Source: Arcticibacter sp. (GTDB lineage Bacteria > Bacteroidota > Bacteroidia > 2-12-FULL-35-15). From it: 64,000 nucleotides of DNA. The stretch spans positions 160,599 to 224,598 of the forward strand of contig JAJNQB010000013.1 of NCBI GenBank assembly GCA_021155045.1, written 5' to 3'. The position numbers and the translations under genes are program-made. Positions within the stretch are counted from its first letter, which is position 1; the number at the start of each line of letters is the position of its first letter. Of the stretch, positions 16,620 through 24,653 are shown in pieces. Under the pieces are notes generated by a model, which did no database searches, was not told the DNA's origin, and worked only from the letters and a program-made list of their open reading frames with translations.

Positions 16620-18221
16620 CTATTTAATAATGCCTTCTTGTTTTAGTCTATCAATTTTCCATTGTGGGAGTTTCTTGGTTGTCTTAGGTTGAAGTGCTGT
16701 CTTTATTTGAGCATACCATTGTCCAAGGCCTGAAACATCTTTTTTGCCTTGCTTAGGAATTTTATTCCTATCACCTTTTTGAAACTCATTTAATCTTGCC
16801 AATTGCTTTTCAAATTCTCTTTTATCTTTATTTAATTTATAGTTGATGTCGACAAATTTCGAAAGAAATTTTACCTTGTCTTCGACCAGTCGCCCTTTTT
16901 TCCAACTTGCCATATAATCATTTAATTTATTGCCTAGCCTTGCAATTTCCTTGTCTTTTGAAACTTGAGATGGAATAGTTAAATACCTATCATTTGTTTT
17001 GTAGAACTTTTCGAGATCTAATTTAAACTGAGGCCAAGTATCTTCAATAGGATTCGGTTCAATTTCAATTCCATTCTTTTTAAGAATTTCATATCTGTAA
17101 CGAGGATAACTATTTGGATCCTTCGGGTCACAAGGATTTTTCTTGTATGATTTTTGTTGTACTCTTAACCAAGCAAGTTCTTCTGTGTATTTTGTTCTCA
17201 GGTGATTTGGGACATAGTTATAGCCAGTATTATGCATAAATGCAAGAAACTTGCCAAGTCCATTGAAAAATTTTTGGACATTGGGATTAAAGATGAAACC
17301 TGCTTCATGAAGTCGTTGCTCTTTATCTGGTTTAAGTTTTCCTTCTCTTTTAAATCTTCTTTGATCTACACACCAAATACCTAAGGACCTAGTTTCTGGA
17401 TTTTCTTTAGAAATATATGGCCATTCCGGACGAGTTTCTTTTGCATCGCAGAATAATTGAAAATTTGCTTCCCAACCGCCTTTACTTTTGCCAATTTGTA
17501 ATTTTAGTTTAAAAATCATTTCCCCTCCTTCATGAGGAAAAAAGGAAAGCGGAGCAAATATTGGTTGTTGTTTAGCTAAACTTGAAGTGTCTTTGGTAAC
17601 TTTTATTGCTAGTTCAGAGAATGAAAATACCTTATTTGTGTTTCCATCAAGAAACTCAATCAATGAATTCGCAAATGGACTTCCGAGTCCAGGTTCTCCA
17701 TCTGAAACAATTTCATCTCTTCCTGAAGACAATAACCATCTTGAATGATTTGTATCAAGTTTTGAATAATAATTATTGCTGTCAACACCTCTAGATTGGG
17801 ATAAAAAAGTTCCAGAGAAACAAGAATCTGAAATAATTAATACGTGTTTTGCTTCAAACCCTTTTACACAATCAATGACGGTCGAGTTATTGATGTAATT
17901 ATGAGTTGAGCTATTTGTTGCATCGTAAGGTATCCAAAATCCGATTTTAGTTTTCGGATTAATTTTTCCATGACCAGCAAAATAGATAATTACGTTATCA
18001 TTTGCTGTCAGAAATCCATTAAGGTTTTCTAATGCACCTATAATCCCTTCTCTTGTTGCGAATTTATCTACAAGGATATCCTGAATTGTATCAAAACCAT
18101 ATTTATCAATAAGTATGTTTTGAAGTCTTTCAGCATCAAACTTTGCGTTATTCAGTAAATTGAATGATTTGTCTCGATATTGGTCAATTGCTATTGATAA
18201 TATGTAATTCTTTCCTTTCAA
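16620..18221 (-). CDS. Caspase-like peptidase (C14) fused to four helicase-associated (HA) repeats
   Basis: The 533-residue protein opens with a caspase-family domain (about 1-240). It has YFAGHG (His84) and ISDSCFSG (Cys134) as catalytic dyad, and begins with KGKNYILSIAIDQYRD, a usual p20 start. After a linker come four repeats at about 245-312, 313-385, 394-460 and 468-532. They match the helicase-associated domain: LGIWCVDQRRFKREGKL then RLHEAGF in the first, and LGQWYAQIKTAL then KIDRLKQEGI in the last. HA domains are small putative nucleic-acid-binding modules usually found in helicases, but no helicase is present. A nucleic-acid-sensing protease, perhaps in defence, is inferred. The start is TTG (18219-18221); no ATG fits better. 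It sits between attC-like sites A and B. Confidence 0.8.
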   Translation of the reverse strand: MKGKNYILSIAIDQYRDKSFNLLNNAKFDAERLQNILIDKYGFDTIQDILVDKFATREGIIGALENLNGFLTANDNVIIYFAGHGKINPKTKIGFWIPYDATNSSTHNYINNSTVIDCVKGFEAKHVLIISDSCFSGTFLSQSRGVDSNNYYSKLDTNHSRWLLSSGRDEIVSDGEPGLGSPFANSLIEFLDGNTNKVFSFSELAIKVTKDTSSLAKQQPIFAPLSFFPHEGGEMIFKLKLQIGKSKGGWEANFQLFCDAKETRPEWPYISKENPETRSLGIWCVDQRRFKREGKLKPDKEQRLHEAGFIFNPNVQKFFNGLGKFLAFMHNTGYNYVPNHLRTKYTEELAWLRVQQKSYKKNPCDPKDPNSYPRYRYEILKKNGIEIEPNPIEDTWPQFKLDLEKFYKTNDRYLTIPSQVSKDKEIARLGNKLNDYMASWKKGRLVEDKVKFLSKFVDINYKLNKDKREFEKQLARLNEFQKGDRNKIPKQGKKDVSGLGQWYAQIKTALQPKTTKKLPQWKIDRLKQEGIIK

Positions 18222-18268
18222 TTTTTTAAATTTTAATTTTGATGAACAGTCGTCAGAGCATTACCGCT

Positions 18269-18294
18269 AACGTTTTGCCTTTAGTTAGTTTGTC
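18269..18294 (-). other. attC-like site B: boundary between the 110-residue and caspase cassettes
   Basis: The reverse strand reads AAAACG-TTAGCGGT with the presumed crossover between G (18271) and TT (18270-18269). About 15 nt before it is CAAACTAAC, a poor 5' core: it matches only six of nine positions expected from the start of the 110-residue cassette. Total length is well below a normal attC, so this copy looks decayed. Confidence 0.4.
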
Positions 18295-18318
18295 GCTGTA
18301 TTTATCTTTTTTATCCAT

Positions 18319-18651
18319 TTACTTATTTGTTGCACAGTCCTCAATAGAAATGATTAGGTCGCCTCCGTAAGCCTCTTTCATTTTATTTTCAATCCATTTT
18401 TCAATGTCTTTACGATATTCTGGAGCAACTGCATAGCCTCTTGCCGTAACCCTGAGTTCTTCTTGAAAAGTGGCACCTCTGTCGTATGGAATTGAAAATG
18501 TAGAATTGTCAAAAGTTGTTACAAGTTCATAGAACTCTGCTCCAAAATATCGTCCAGTTGTGTCAATCCGATATGTTACGCAAATTAATGTTGCTCTGTC
18601 TGTCCGATTGTCAACTACAATTTTGTAGGCTTTAATGTCTGTTTTCGTCAT
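18319..18651 (-). CDS. Hypothetical 110-residue cassette protein
   Basis: I do not recognise this protein. It is soluble and mixed alpha/beta: beta-rich at residues 8-60 (YKIVVDNRTDRATLICVTYR; FYELVTTFDNSTFSIPYDRG), then a helical segment (APEYRKDIEKWIENKMKEAY) and a last strand (DLIISIED). There is no signal peptide, membrane helix or obvious catalytic motif. It starts with ATG and lies alone between attC-like sites C and B, in the same direction as its neighbours, as expected for a one-gene cassette. No promoter is visible. Confidence 0.6.
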   Translation of the reverse strand: MTKTDIKAYKIVVDNRTDRATLICVTYRIDTTGRYFGAEFYELVTTFDNSTFSIPYDRGATFQEELRVTARGYAVAPEYRKDIEKWIENKMKEAYGGDLIISIEDCATNK

Positions 18652-18700
18652 TTTTATTTTTTTTGTAAAGTTAATTATTGCACTGTCTCTCCAAAATGGC

Positions 18701-18834
18701 AGCTAACGTTTAGCATATGAGCTGTGGCGGTCTTCGAAGAACTTCTCTGTCGAACTGAGTTGCTTGTGATGCTAGTTACAAAATTCTCAACTACTCACAA
18801 TCCCCGCCATTGCTTATATGCATTGTTACCACAA
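18701..18834 (-). other. attC-like recombination site C (134 bp)
   Basis: This is the best of the four sites. Arms at 18703-18730 and 18804-18830 form a long imperfect palindrome (G[C/G]TAAC, then GCATAT, AGC and GGCGG in both). On the reverse strand the 5' element TTGTGGTAAC (18825-18834) lies just after the 376-residue gene's stop, and the 3' end reads AAACG-TTAGCTG, like the classical CG-TTAGATG boundary. TTGTGGTAAC is a perfect complement of GTTACCACAA, the first bases of the same cassette at 19995-19986. Length and layout are within the attC range. Confidence 0.65.
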
Positions 18835-18835
18835 G

Positions 18836-19966
18836 TTATTCTTCATTTTTATCATCATCTTCTTTTTCTTCTCCAGTAGTCAAGTATTTAAAAACTTCCT
18901 TGCCCGTATTAAAAATTTCTTTCGCTAATTCTGTACGTTTTTTTGCTAATTCGACTTTTGCCATTTTTTCCTTATATACTTTCTCTGCTGTCTCTTTTTC
19001 CTTCTTATTTTCTTCCGTCTCTGGTTCAGAAATTATTTCAGGTTCATCAACTTCTGGTGGTGTAATTTCAACCGCAATGCCCTTATCAATTGATTTTGCT
19101 ATGAATTTCACATTACTAGTTAAAGCATTTTTTAGTTCATTTTTTCTCCCAGCTTCAAGTTTTGTAGCATGTTCTTTAAATATTTGTTCTACAATTTCCT
19201 TGATTTCTTTTTCAATAACCTTTTTCTCATGTTCTTGTATAGCATTTGATTCTGATTTTGGAGCGCCAAGTTCTTCAAGCTTAAGTCTTGCAGTCCTTAT
19301 TTCTAATATACGTTTATAAAGCGTTGCGAGTCTTTCAAGTGCAATTGATAAGCAAAGAGCAATTTGAGGTGCATTTTCAAAAAAGAATTCTAAAGAACCA
19401 TTGTTAACAAGAGAAATTTTTGTGTCTTCAACTTCCTCACCTGTGATTTCTTTTAAAGTTTTAAAGACTTGATCCCATTTGTGCAAATTGGTAGTGATGT
19501 TCTTTATCTTATTTTCAGTAACATTTTCTGGGAATATTAATCCTACTTCATAAATATCATCTTCATAAAAATGTGCTGAAAAATCAAGCGATTCGAAGAT
19601 TGTATTTAATTGAGTAATTTTAGATACAAAATCGGCCCTCTTTTTATTAAATTCTTGAAGTTTTTGTACGGTTAAAGCATTGTTGAAAGGTGTTGAATTT
19701 AGTATTTCTTTTACAGCGTCCTTTGCACCTTCTCCAAAATATATTTCTCCGGATATCTCTTTCAATATGGTAGAAGAACTTATCGAATAAAAATTTGTTT
19801 TACTTAAATCAAACGCATTATTTAATTCATTAAGATGTCCTTCTATTTGAGCTGCTTGATTTTGTGAAATGCTATTAATTAAATTAGTAATTAATGTATT
19901 AATTTTCAAGTTTTCATTCTCATTGATTAACTCAAAAACTACATTGTACAATTTTGTAACTTCCAT
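18836..19966 (-). CDS. Hypothetical 376-residue helical cassette protein
   Basis: I do not recognise this protein. It is highly helical and charged, with no signal peptide. A central segment GSLEFFFENAPQIALCLSIALERLATLYKRI (split here at about residues 193-223; key features are FFFENAP and a hydrophobic helix) is the only strongly hydrophobic stretch. Coiled-coil-rich flanks follow, with a very acidic/lysine-rich tail (EENKKEKETAEKVYKEKMAK; EEKEDDDKNEE). It could bind a membrane or form a filamentous oligomer. It is the first of three same-strand genes separated by attC-like sites. Confidence 0.65.
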   Translation of the reverse strand: MEVTKLYNVVFELINENENLKINTLITNLINSISQNQAAQIEGHLNELNNAFDLSKTNFYSISSSTILKEISGEIYFGEGAKDAVKEILNSTPFNNALTVQKLQEFNKKRADFVSKITQLNTIFESLDFSAHFYEDDIYEVGLIFPENVTENKIKNITTNLHKWDQVFKTLKEITGEEVEDTKISLVNNGSLEFFFENAPQIALCLSIALERLATLYKRILEIRTARLKLEELGAPKSESNAIQEHEKKVIEKEIKEIVEQIFKEHATKLEAGRKNELKNALTSNVKFIAKSIDKGIAVEITPPEVDEPEIISEPETEENKKEKETAEKVYKEKMAKVELAKKRTELAKEIFNTGKEVFKYLTTGEEKEDDDKNEE

Positions 19967-19985
19967 ATTTTTGTCTTTTTATAAT

Positions 19986-20010
19986 TTGTGGTAACTTGCC
20001 GGTTAGCGCT
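19986..20010 (-). other. attC/attI-like boundary D at the 5' end of the cassette array
   Basis: The reverse strand reads GCGCTAACCGGCAAG-TTACCACAA. The G-TT step (19995/19994) is the presumed start of the first cassette, because GTTACCACAA recurs inverted at the end of that cassette (18825-18834). The preceding GCGCTAAC resembles the 5' core of a lost upstream attC. No integrase gene is adjacent; the next 180 bp hold no gene. Confidence 0.45.
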
Positions 20011-20156
20011 ACTCATTTTTCTAAGTTTTTGTAAATTAATTATTTATAAAAACGTTTTTAATCGTTTGTAATTACTATAAATGTTTGTAATCAGGTAGGA
20101 TTTAATTTGCATTTAATTTTATCCCCCGATAATTGAGGCTAATGTATAAATAAAAA

Positions 20157-20187
20157 CAAAAGCTCTCAAATTTTTGAGAGCTTTTTA
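20157..20187 (-). terminator. Bidirectional-looking terminator
   Basis: AGCTCTCAAA (20161-20170) pairs with TTTGAGAGCT (20172-20181), flanked by A and T runs. It lies just after the stop of the lipocalin-like gene and separates it from the cassette array. Confidence 0.8.
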
Positions 20188-20188
20188 T

Positions 20189-20605
20189 TTATTTTAATTC
20201 GTACTCAAATAAGCTGTGCGTTTCATCAGGGTCTCTGTAATCCATTTTTATTTTTTTAGCTTCTACATTAATTACCTTGTAATTAAATTTTTCTTTTGTT
20301 GCTTCATCCACAAAGTAAATGTATTGCCCCACTTTAGACCATGTTCCTGCTTTTTTGTTTCCAAATAAAATTAAATTATATGTTCCATCTAAATTTAAAA
20401 GTAACATATCGTTTGCATTTTTTTCGCCTGGTGGTTTGGTTACCACTGCCCATTCTTCTACAGAAACTACATGCCATTGTTTACCGCACATCATGCTGTC
20501 TTTTGCTGTTAATTTTGGTTTTGCTGCAGCTTTAGTTGCTGTTTGAGAAAATGATAAACTGCAGGTTATAGCAGTTAAGCATAAAATAGAAATAACTTTT
20601 TTCAT
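20189..20605 (-). CDS. Secreted lipocalin-like small protein
   Basis: The 138-residue protein has a signal peptide ending LSFSQ, then about 110 residues. The pattern GKQWHVVSVE, LLNLDGTYNLILFGNKKAGTW and a series of short strands up to HSLFEYELK matches the lipocalin-like domains common in Bacteroidota secreted proteins. Those fold as small beta barrels, and no ligand can be predicted. It follows the PD40 lipoprotein gene by 24 bp and is followed by a terminator, so the two probably form an operon. Confidence 0.7.
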   Translation of the reverse strand: MKKVISILCLTAITCSLSFSQTATKAAAKPKLTAKDSMMCGKQWHVVSVEEWAVVTKPPGEKNANDMLLLNLDGTYNLILFGNKKAGTWSKVGQYIYFVDEATKEKFNYKVINVEAKKIKMDYRDPDETHSLFEYELK

Positions 20606-20629
20606 ATTGTATATTTATTGTTTTTAAGG

Positions 20630-21694
20630 TTATTGCAAAATTTGAACCATTACTATTTTTCCTTCTTGTGTAATTAAACTTAATTGTACGCCACCAACAA
20701 ACCGAGTACCATCGGGAGCAAAAGAGCCTAATCCTGCCCAACGTGCAGCACCAGCTGATTGTTCGTTGTCGGGTTCATTCATATAAGTAAGTCTTCTTTT
20801 ATTGCTTCCATCGGTATCCATCATCCACCAGTCGGTACCACCGTAGGTACTTTTTGTACTGCTCATCCAAACTATTTTACTGCCATCTGGTTTGTAAAAA
20901 CCATGTTCATTATAATCTTGTGATGTAAGTTTTAATAAATTGTTTCCAAGTGTATCAATCGTATAAATATGTTCATCTAAAAAACTCGGCTGGTTCATAT
21001 TGCTACAAAAAATAATTCTACTATCGTCAGGAGAAAAACCATAGGTTTCATAAAAGTTATTCGCCACAGGTTCAATGGTTCTAATGTTTGAAATTTCAGG
21101 CATACTATCACTTGCTCTAAAGCCAAAATCAGCAGTTTTTATTACCCAATATCCAGCCTGTTGATGAAGGTTTAAAAAATTTGGTTGTACTTTTCTATCT
21201 GTCCAAATTATTTTTTTTCCGTTGTGCGAAAATCTTGGAGCAATTACTCCATGGTCGTAATCATTAGGTATATCTACAATTTTATACGCTTTTGTTCCTT
21301 GCTTATTCATTATCCAAATATCACAGTATGCACCAAATCCAGGTAAAGCATCTGTTGAAGAACCAGGGTGTACTGCTTTTTCAACAGCCATTATTAACCA
21401 TTTGCCCGATGGGTGCCATTCAGGCATACAAATATGTTTATTTGGCAATGAATCATGATTACAGGTTAAACACACATCCCCACTACCATCAGGATAAGAA
21501 TAATGAATATCGTAATAGGTGTCGCTTTCCTTCATAGAATAAGCAATTAAATTGCTTCCCGACTGATCCCAGCTTACATCTAAACCACTTGAACGAAATG
21601 TTGTTATAGCAGTAGGTAAAACGGTTGGTGGAGTATCTTTTTTACAAGAATAAATAAGACTTAATAAAAGAGAGTAGAGAATTATTTTTTTCAT
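20630..21694 (-). CDS. PD40/TolB-like beta-propeller lipoprotein
   Basis: The 354-residue protein from the ATG at 21692-21694 has a lipoprotein signal ending SLIYSC (Cys17) followed by KKD, the usual Bacteroidota lipobox context. The rest is a six-bladed PD40-type propeller: MPEWHPSGKWLIMAV, APRFSHNGKKIIWTD, TYGFSPDDSRIIFCS, and YKPDGSKIVWMSS. Such propellers bind partner proteins or glycans in the envelope. A longer start six codons upstream is possible but would extend the signal peptide without need. Confidence 0.8.
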   Translation of the reverse strand: MKKIILYSLLLSLIYSCKKDTPPTVLPTAITTFRSSGLDVSWDQSGSNLIAYSMKESDTYYDIHYSYPDGSGDVCLTCNHDSLPNKHICMPEWHPSGKWLIMAVEKAVHPGSSTDALPGFGAYCDIWIMNKQGTKAYKIVDIPNDYDHGVIAPRFSHNGKKIIWTDRKVQPNFLNLHQQAGYWVIKTADFGFRASDSMPEISNIRTIEPVANNFYETYGFSPDDSRIIFCSNMNQPSFLDEHIYTIDTLGNNLLKLTSQDYNEHGFYKPDGSKIVWMSSTKSTYGGTDWWMMDTDGSNKRRLTYMNEPDNEQSAGAARWAGLGSFAPDGTRFVGGVQLSLITQEGKIVMVQILQ

Positions 21695-21744
21695 GCTTAT
21701 AGATTTAACCATATAAAAATAAGATAAATTTTTACAATAAAAAA

Positions 21745-22422
21745 TTACCCATATTTCTTTTTAAGTAATTCATATACAGTAACTACTTGCAGGATATTTA
21801 ACATGCCATAAAAAAAATCTTCTAATGGAATTGTAATTATTCGTATTGCCATGTTTTCAGCATTGTTGTATATAAGAACAGGCATGGCTGTTAGCACACC
21901 ATTTACAATTAAAAATGGGATAATACAGATTAGCCAAGCCAAATAAAATTTTCCTAAATAGTCTGATTTTATTACGTATTGATGTGTTAAAAGAAAAAAG
22001 GCAAGTAATGAAAATGTAATAAAAGTATATATCCTATCGGCATATATAACTGAAAAGGCTACCAAAAATATAACAAGTACGATTGTAATTAATGGAGTAT
22101 AGTTTTTCAGTACATCCTTCTTTACAAAATAATTCATTACTTCATAAATAAAAATACAAGCAAAAGGAATAACAATAAAAAACAACCATTCTTCAATAGG
22201 CAAATTCAAAATGTATATTCCTAATATATAATCAGGATTAAATTTCCAAACGCCAATTTTTGTAAACCATATATCCCAAGCAATAAAAAAAATTGCACTA
22301 CTTATTATTGCAGGAAAAAGAAATTTCCATTTTGAAACATAATTAATCTTTTCCTCAAAACTTTTGTAAAGAGGGTAAGACAACGTAAATAGAATTAATG
22401 CTAAATAAATATAATGTGCCAT
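21745..22422 (-). CDS. Lycopene cyclase domain protein (CrtYcd type)
   Basis: The 225-residue membrane protein has about seven helices and two copies of the small lycopene-cyclase domain. The signature is NLPIEEWLFFIVIPFACIFI (about residues 74-93), with the paired Glu of PIEEWLFF expected to be catalytic; a weaker match is PLEDFFYGMLNIL near the end. The family makes beta-ionone rings on lycopene in carotenoid pigment synthesis. No other carotenoid gene is close by, so the pathway must be completed elsewhere. The start codon is divergent from recG. Confidence 0.85.
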   Translation of the reverse strand: MAHYIYLALILFTLSYPLYKSFEEKINYVSKWKFLFPAIISSAIFFIAWDIWFTKIGVWKFNPDYILGIYILNLPIEEWLFFIVIPFACIFIYEVMNYFVKKDVLKNYTPLITIVLVIFLVAFSVIYADRIYTFITFSLLAFFLLTHQYVIKSDYLGKFYLAWLICIIPFLIVNGVLTAMPVLIYNNAENMAIRIITIPLEDFFYGMLNILQVVTVYELLKKKYG

Positions 22423-22424
22423 AC

Positions 22425-22455
22425 TTTACATACAAATATAAATGAAATATGTTTG
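22425..22455 (+). promoter_or_regulatory. Promoter of recG
   Basis: TTTA (22425-22428, one base off TTTG) and TATGTTTG (22448-22455, full TAnnTTTG match) are spaced by 19 bp. This lies 37 bp before the recG ATG and just outside the divergent lycopene cyclase start. Confidence 0.6.
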
Positions 22456-22491
22456 TTGCTTTGTTTTAATTATCTTCGCATTGATAAAAAA

Positions 22492-24603
22492 ATGTCAGCC
22501 AATTTTTTAAATACCCCAATTGAGTACCTTAAAGGTGTTGGTCCGCAAAAGGCTGATATTATTAAAAAAGAGCTGAATATATTTTCCTACGAGCAACTAT
22601 TAACGCATTATCCTTTCAGGTATGTAGATAGAACAAAATTTTATAAGATAAACGAAATAAATGCTGATTTACCTTATGTTCAAATGAAAGGAAAAATTAT
22701 TAGCACCGAAACCATTGGCTTAAAAAGAGCAAAGCGTTTTGTTGCAAAATTTTCGGATGGAACAGGTGTGATTGATTTGGTTTGGTTTCAAGGAATAAAA
22801 TGGATAGATGAAAAAATAAAACCCAACACAATTATTGAATATGTTGTATTTGGTAAGCCTGCCGTTTTTAATAATAAGTTTAATATCGCTCATCCAGAAA
22901 TTGATCCTGTAAGTGCAGAAAATACAACTCTTGCAAATGCATTGCAGCCAGTATATCATACATCCGAAAAAATGAAAGTAAGGTCTTTGGATACAAAAGG
23001 TTTTTCTCGCATTATAAAAACACTGGTGCTTCAAATCAAAAATAATATTCCTGAAATTTTATCGAAAACAATAATTGATAGATTTCAATTAATATCAAGA
23101 GAACAAGCTTTTGTTCAAATTCATTTACCTCAAAATGCTGAAATGCTTAAAAAAGCAGAATTCAGATTAAAATTCGATGAGCTGTTTTTTATTCAGCTAA
23201 AACTTTTAAAACAAAAAACTACAAGGGAAAAAACATATAAAGGATATTTGTTTGCTACTGTTGGTAATTACTTCAACGATTTTTATACAAATCATTTACC
23301 TTTTGAATTAACCAATGCACAAAAACGAGTTATAAAAGAAATTCGTTTTGATATGGGAAGTGGTAAGCAAATGAATAGGCTTTTACAAGGAGATGTTGGA
23401 AGTGGTAAAACATTGGTAGCACTAATGAGTATTTTAATTGCTTTAGACAATAATTTTCAAGCTTGTTTGATGGCACCAACAGAAATATTGGCTAACCAAC
23501 ATTTTGAAACAATCAGCAAAATGCTTGAGCCTTTGAATTTGAATGTTGGATTATTAACTGGTTCTGTTAAATCTGCTCAACGAAAAAAACTTCATGAAAA
23601 ATTGCAATCAGGTGAAATGCATATTTTAATTGGAACTCACGCTTTATTAGAAGATGAAGTACAATTTAAAAACATCGGCTTGGTAGTAATTGATGAGCAA
23701 CACAGATTTGGTGTGGCGCAACGTGCTCAGATGTGGAAAAAAAATGAACAACCGCCTCATGTTTTAATCATGAGCGCTACGCCAATTCCACGCACTTTAG
23801 CAATGACTCTTTATGGTGATTTGGATGTGAGTGTGATTGATGAAATGCCGCCCGGACGAAAACCCATTCAAACGACTCATAAGTATGATAGTAATCGTGA
23901 ACGTGTTTTTGGATTTATGAAAGAACAGATAACCAAAGGAAGACAGATTTATGTTGTATATCCATTGATTAAAGAATCCGAAAAAATGGATTATAAAGAT
24001 TTGATGGATGGTTATGAAAGTATTTCAAGAGCTTTTCCTTTGCCACAATATAAAGTTAGCATAGTACACGGGCAAATGAAATCGGATGCAAAAGAATTTG
24101 AAATGCAACGATTTGTAAAAGGTGAAACAAATATAATGGTTGCCACTACTGTAATTGAAGTTGGTGTAAATGTTCCTAATGCTAGTGTTATGGTAATTGA
24201 AAGTGCAGAACGATTTGGTTTATCTCAATTACATCAATTAAGAGGAAGAGTAGGGCGAGGAGCAGAGCAATCGTACTGTATTTTAATGACAGGAAATAAA
24301 TTAAGTGCAGATGGAAAATTAAGAATGGAAACCATGTGCAGAACAAACGATGGTTTTGAAATAGCAGATGTAGATTTGAAATTAAGAGGACCTGGTGATA
24401 TGGCTGGCACACAACAAAGTGGTGTGCTTGATTTGAATTTAGCTGATTTAGCAAAAGATTCACAAATATTACATGCAGCAAGAAACATGGCTTTAGAGAT
24501 TTTAGGAGAAGATTCTAATTTAGAAAAAACTGAAAATGCTCCTATTGCCTATCACTTAGCAATGATGAAAAAATCAAAGGTCAATTGGAGTAGAATATCA
24601 TAA
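22492..24603 (+). CDS. recG: ATP-dependent DNA helicase RecG
   Basis: The 703-residue protein has the wedge/OB domain (PYVQMKGKIIS, about residues 60-160) and a full superfamily 2 helicase core: QGDVGSGKTLVALMS (Walker A), IDEQHRFGVAQR (DEQH box), MSATPIPRTLAMTLYGDLDV, and the RecG-specific TRG-like end RLRGRVGRGAEQSYC with GPGDMAGTQQSG. RecG reverses stalled replication forks and moves Holliday junctions. The N-terminus FLNTPIEYLKGVGPQKADII is the conserved RecG start, so the ATG at 22492 is used. Length is normal. Confidence 0.95.
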   Translation: MSANFLNTPIEYLKGVGPQKADIIKKELNIFSYEQLLTHYPFRYVDRTKFYKINEINADLPYVQMKGKIISTETIGLKRAKRFVAKFSDGTGVIDLVWFQGIKWIDEKIKPNTIIEYVVFGKPAVFNNKFNIAHPEIDPVSAENTTLANALQPVYHTSEKMKVRSLDTKGFSRIIKTLVLQIKNNIPEILSKTIIDRFQLISREQAFVQIHLPQNAEMLKKAEFRLKFDELFFIQLKLLKQKTTREKTYKGYLFATVGNYFNDFYTNHLPFELTNAQKRVIKEIRFDMGSGKQMNRLLQGDVGSGKTLVALMSILIALDNNFQACLMAPTEILANQHFETISKMLEPLNLNVGLLTGSVKSAQRKKLHEKLQSGEMHILIGTHALLEDEVQFKNIGLVVIDEQHRFGVAQRAQMWKKNEQPPHVLIMSATPIPRTLAMTLYGDLDVSVIDEMPPGRKPIQTTHKYDSNRERVFGFMKEQITKGRQIYVVYPLIKESEKMDYKDLMDGYESISRAFPLPQYKVSIVHGQMKSDAKEFEMQRFVKGETNIMVATTVIEVGVNVPNASVMVIESAERFGLSQLHQLRGRVGRGAEQSYCILMTGNKLSADGKLRMETMCRTNDGFEIADVDLKLRGPGDMAGTQQSGVLDLNLADLAKDSQILHAARNMALEILGEDSNLEKTENAPIAYHLAMMKKSKVNWSRIS

Positions 24604-24637
24604 AAAAAGGCTTACAAATTTTGTAAGCCTTTTTTTA
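24602..24637 (+). terminator. Terminator between recG and the convergent lipoprotein gene
   Basis: AAAAAAGGCTTACAAA and TTTGTAAGCCTTTTTT form a near-perfect stem with A and T runs on both sides. It probably serves both convergent genes. Confidence 0.8.
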
Positions 24638-24653
24638 TGGGGATGTTAGTTTT

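Noticed and set aside
18810..19319. A 169-codon open frame on the plus strand across the 376-residue gene
   Set aside because: It is very Ser/Phe-rich, as expected for the complement of a Glu/Lys-rich coding strand, and covers attC-like site C.
18221..20010. A phage or IS origin for the 16.5-20 kb region
   Set aside because: No transposase, integrase, phage gene or target duplication is visible; the attC-like boundaries explain the layout better.
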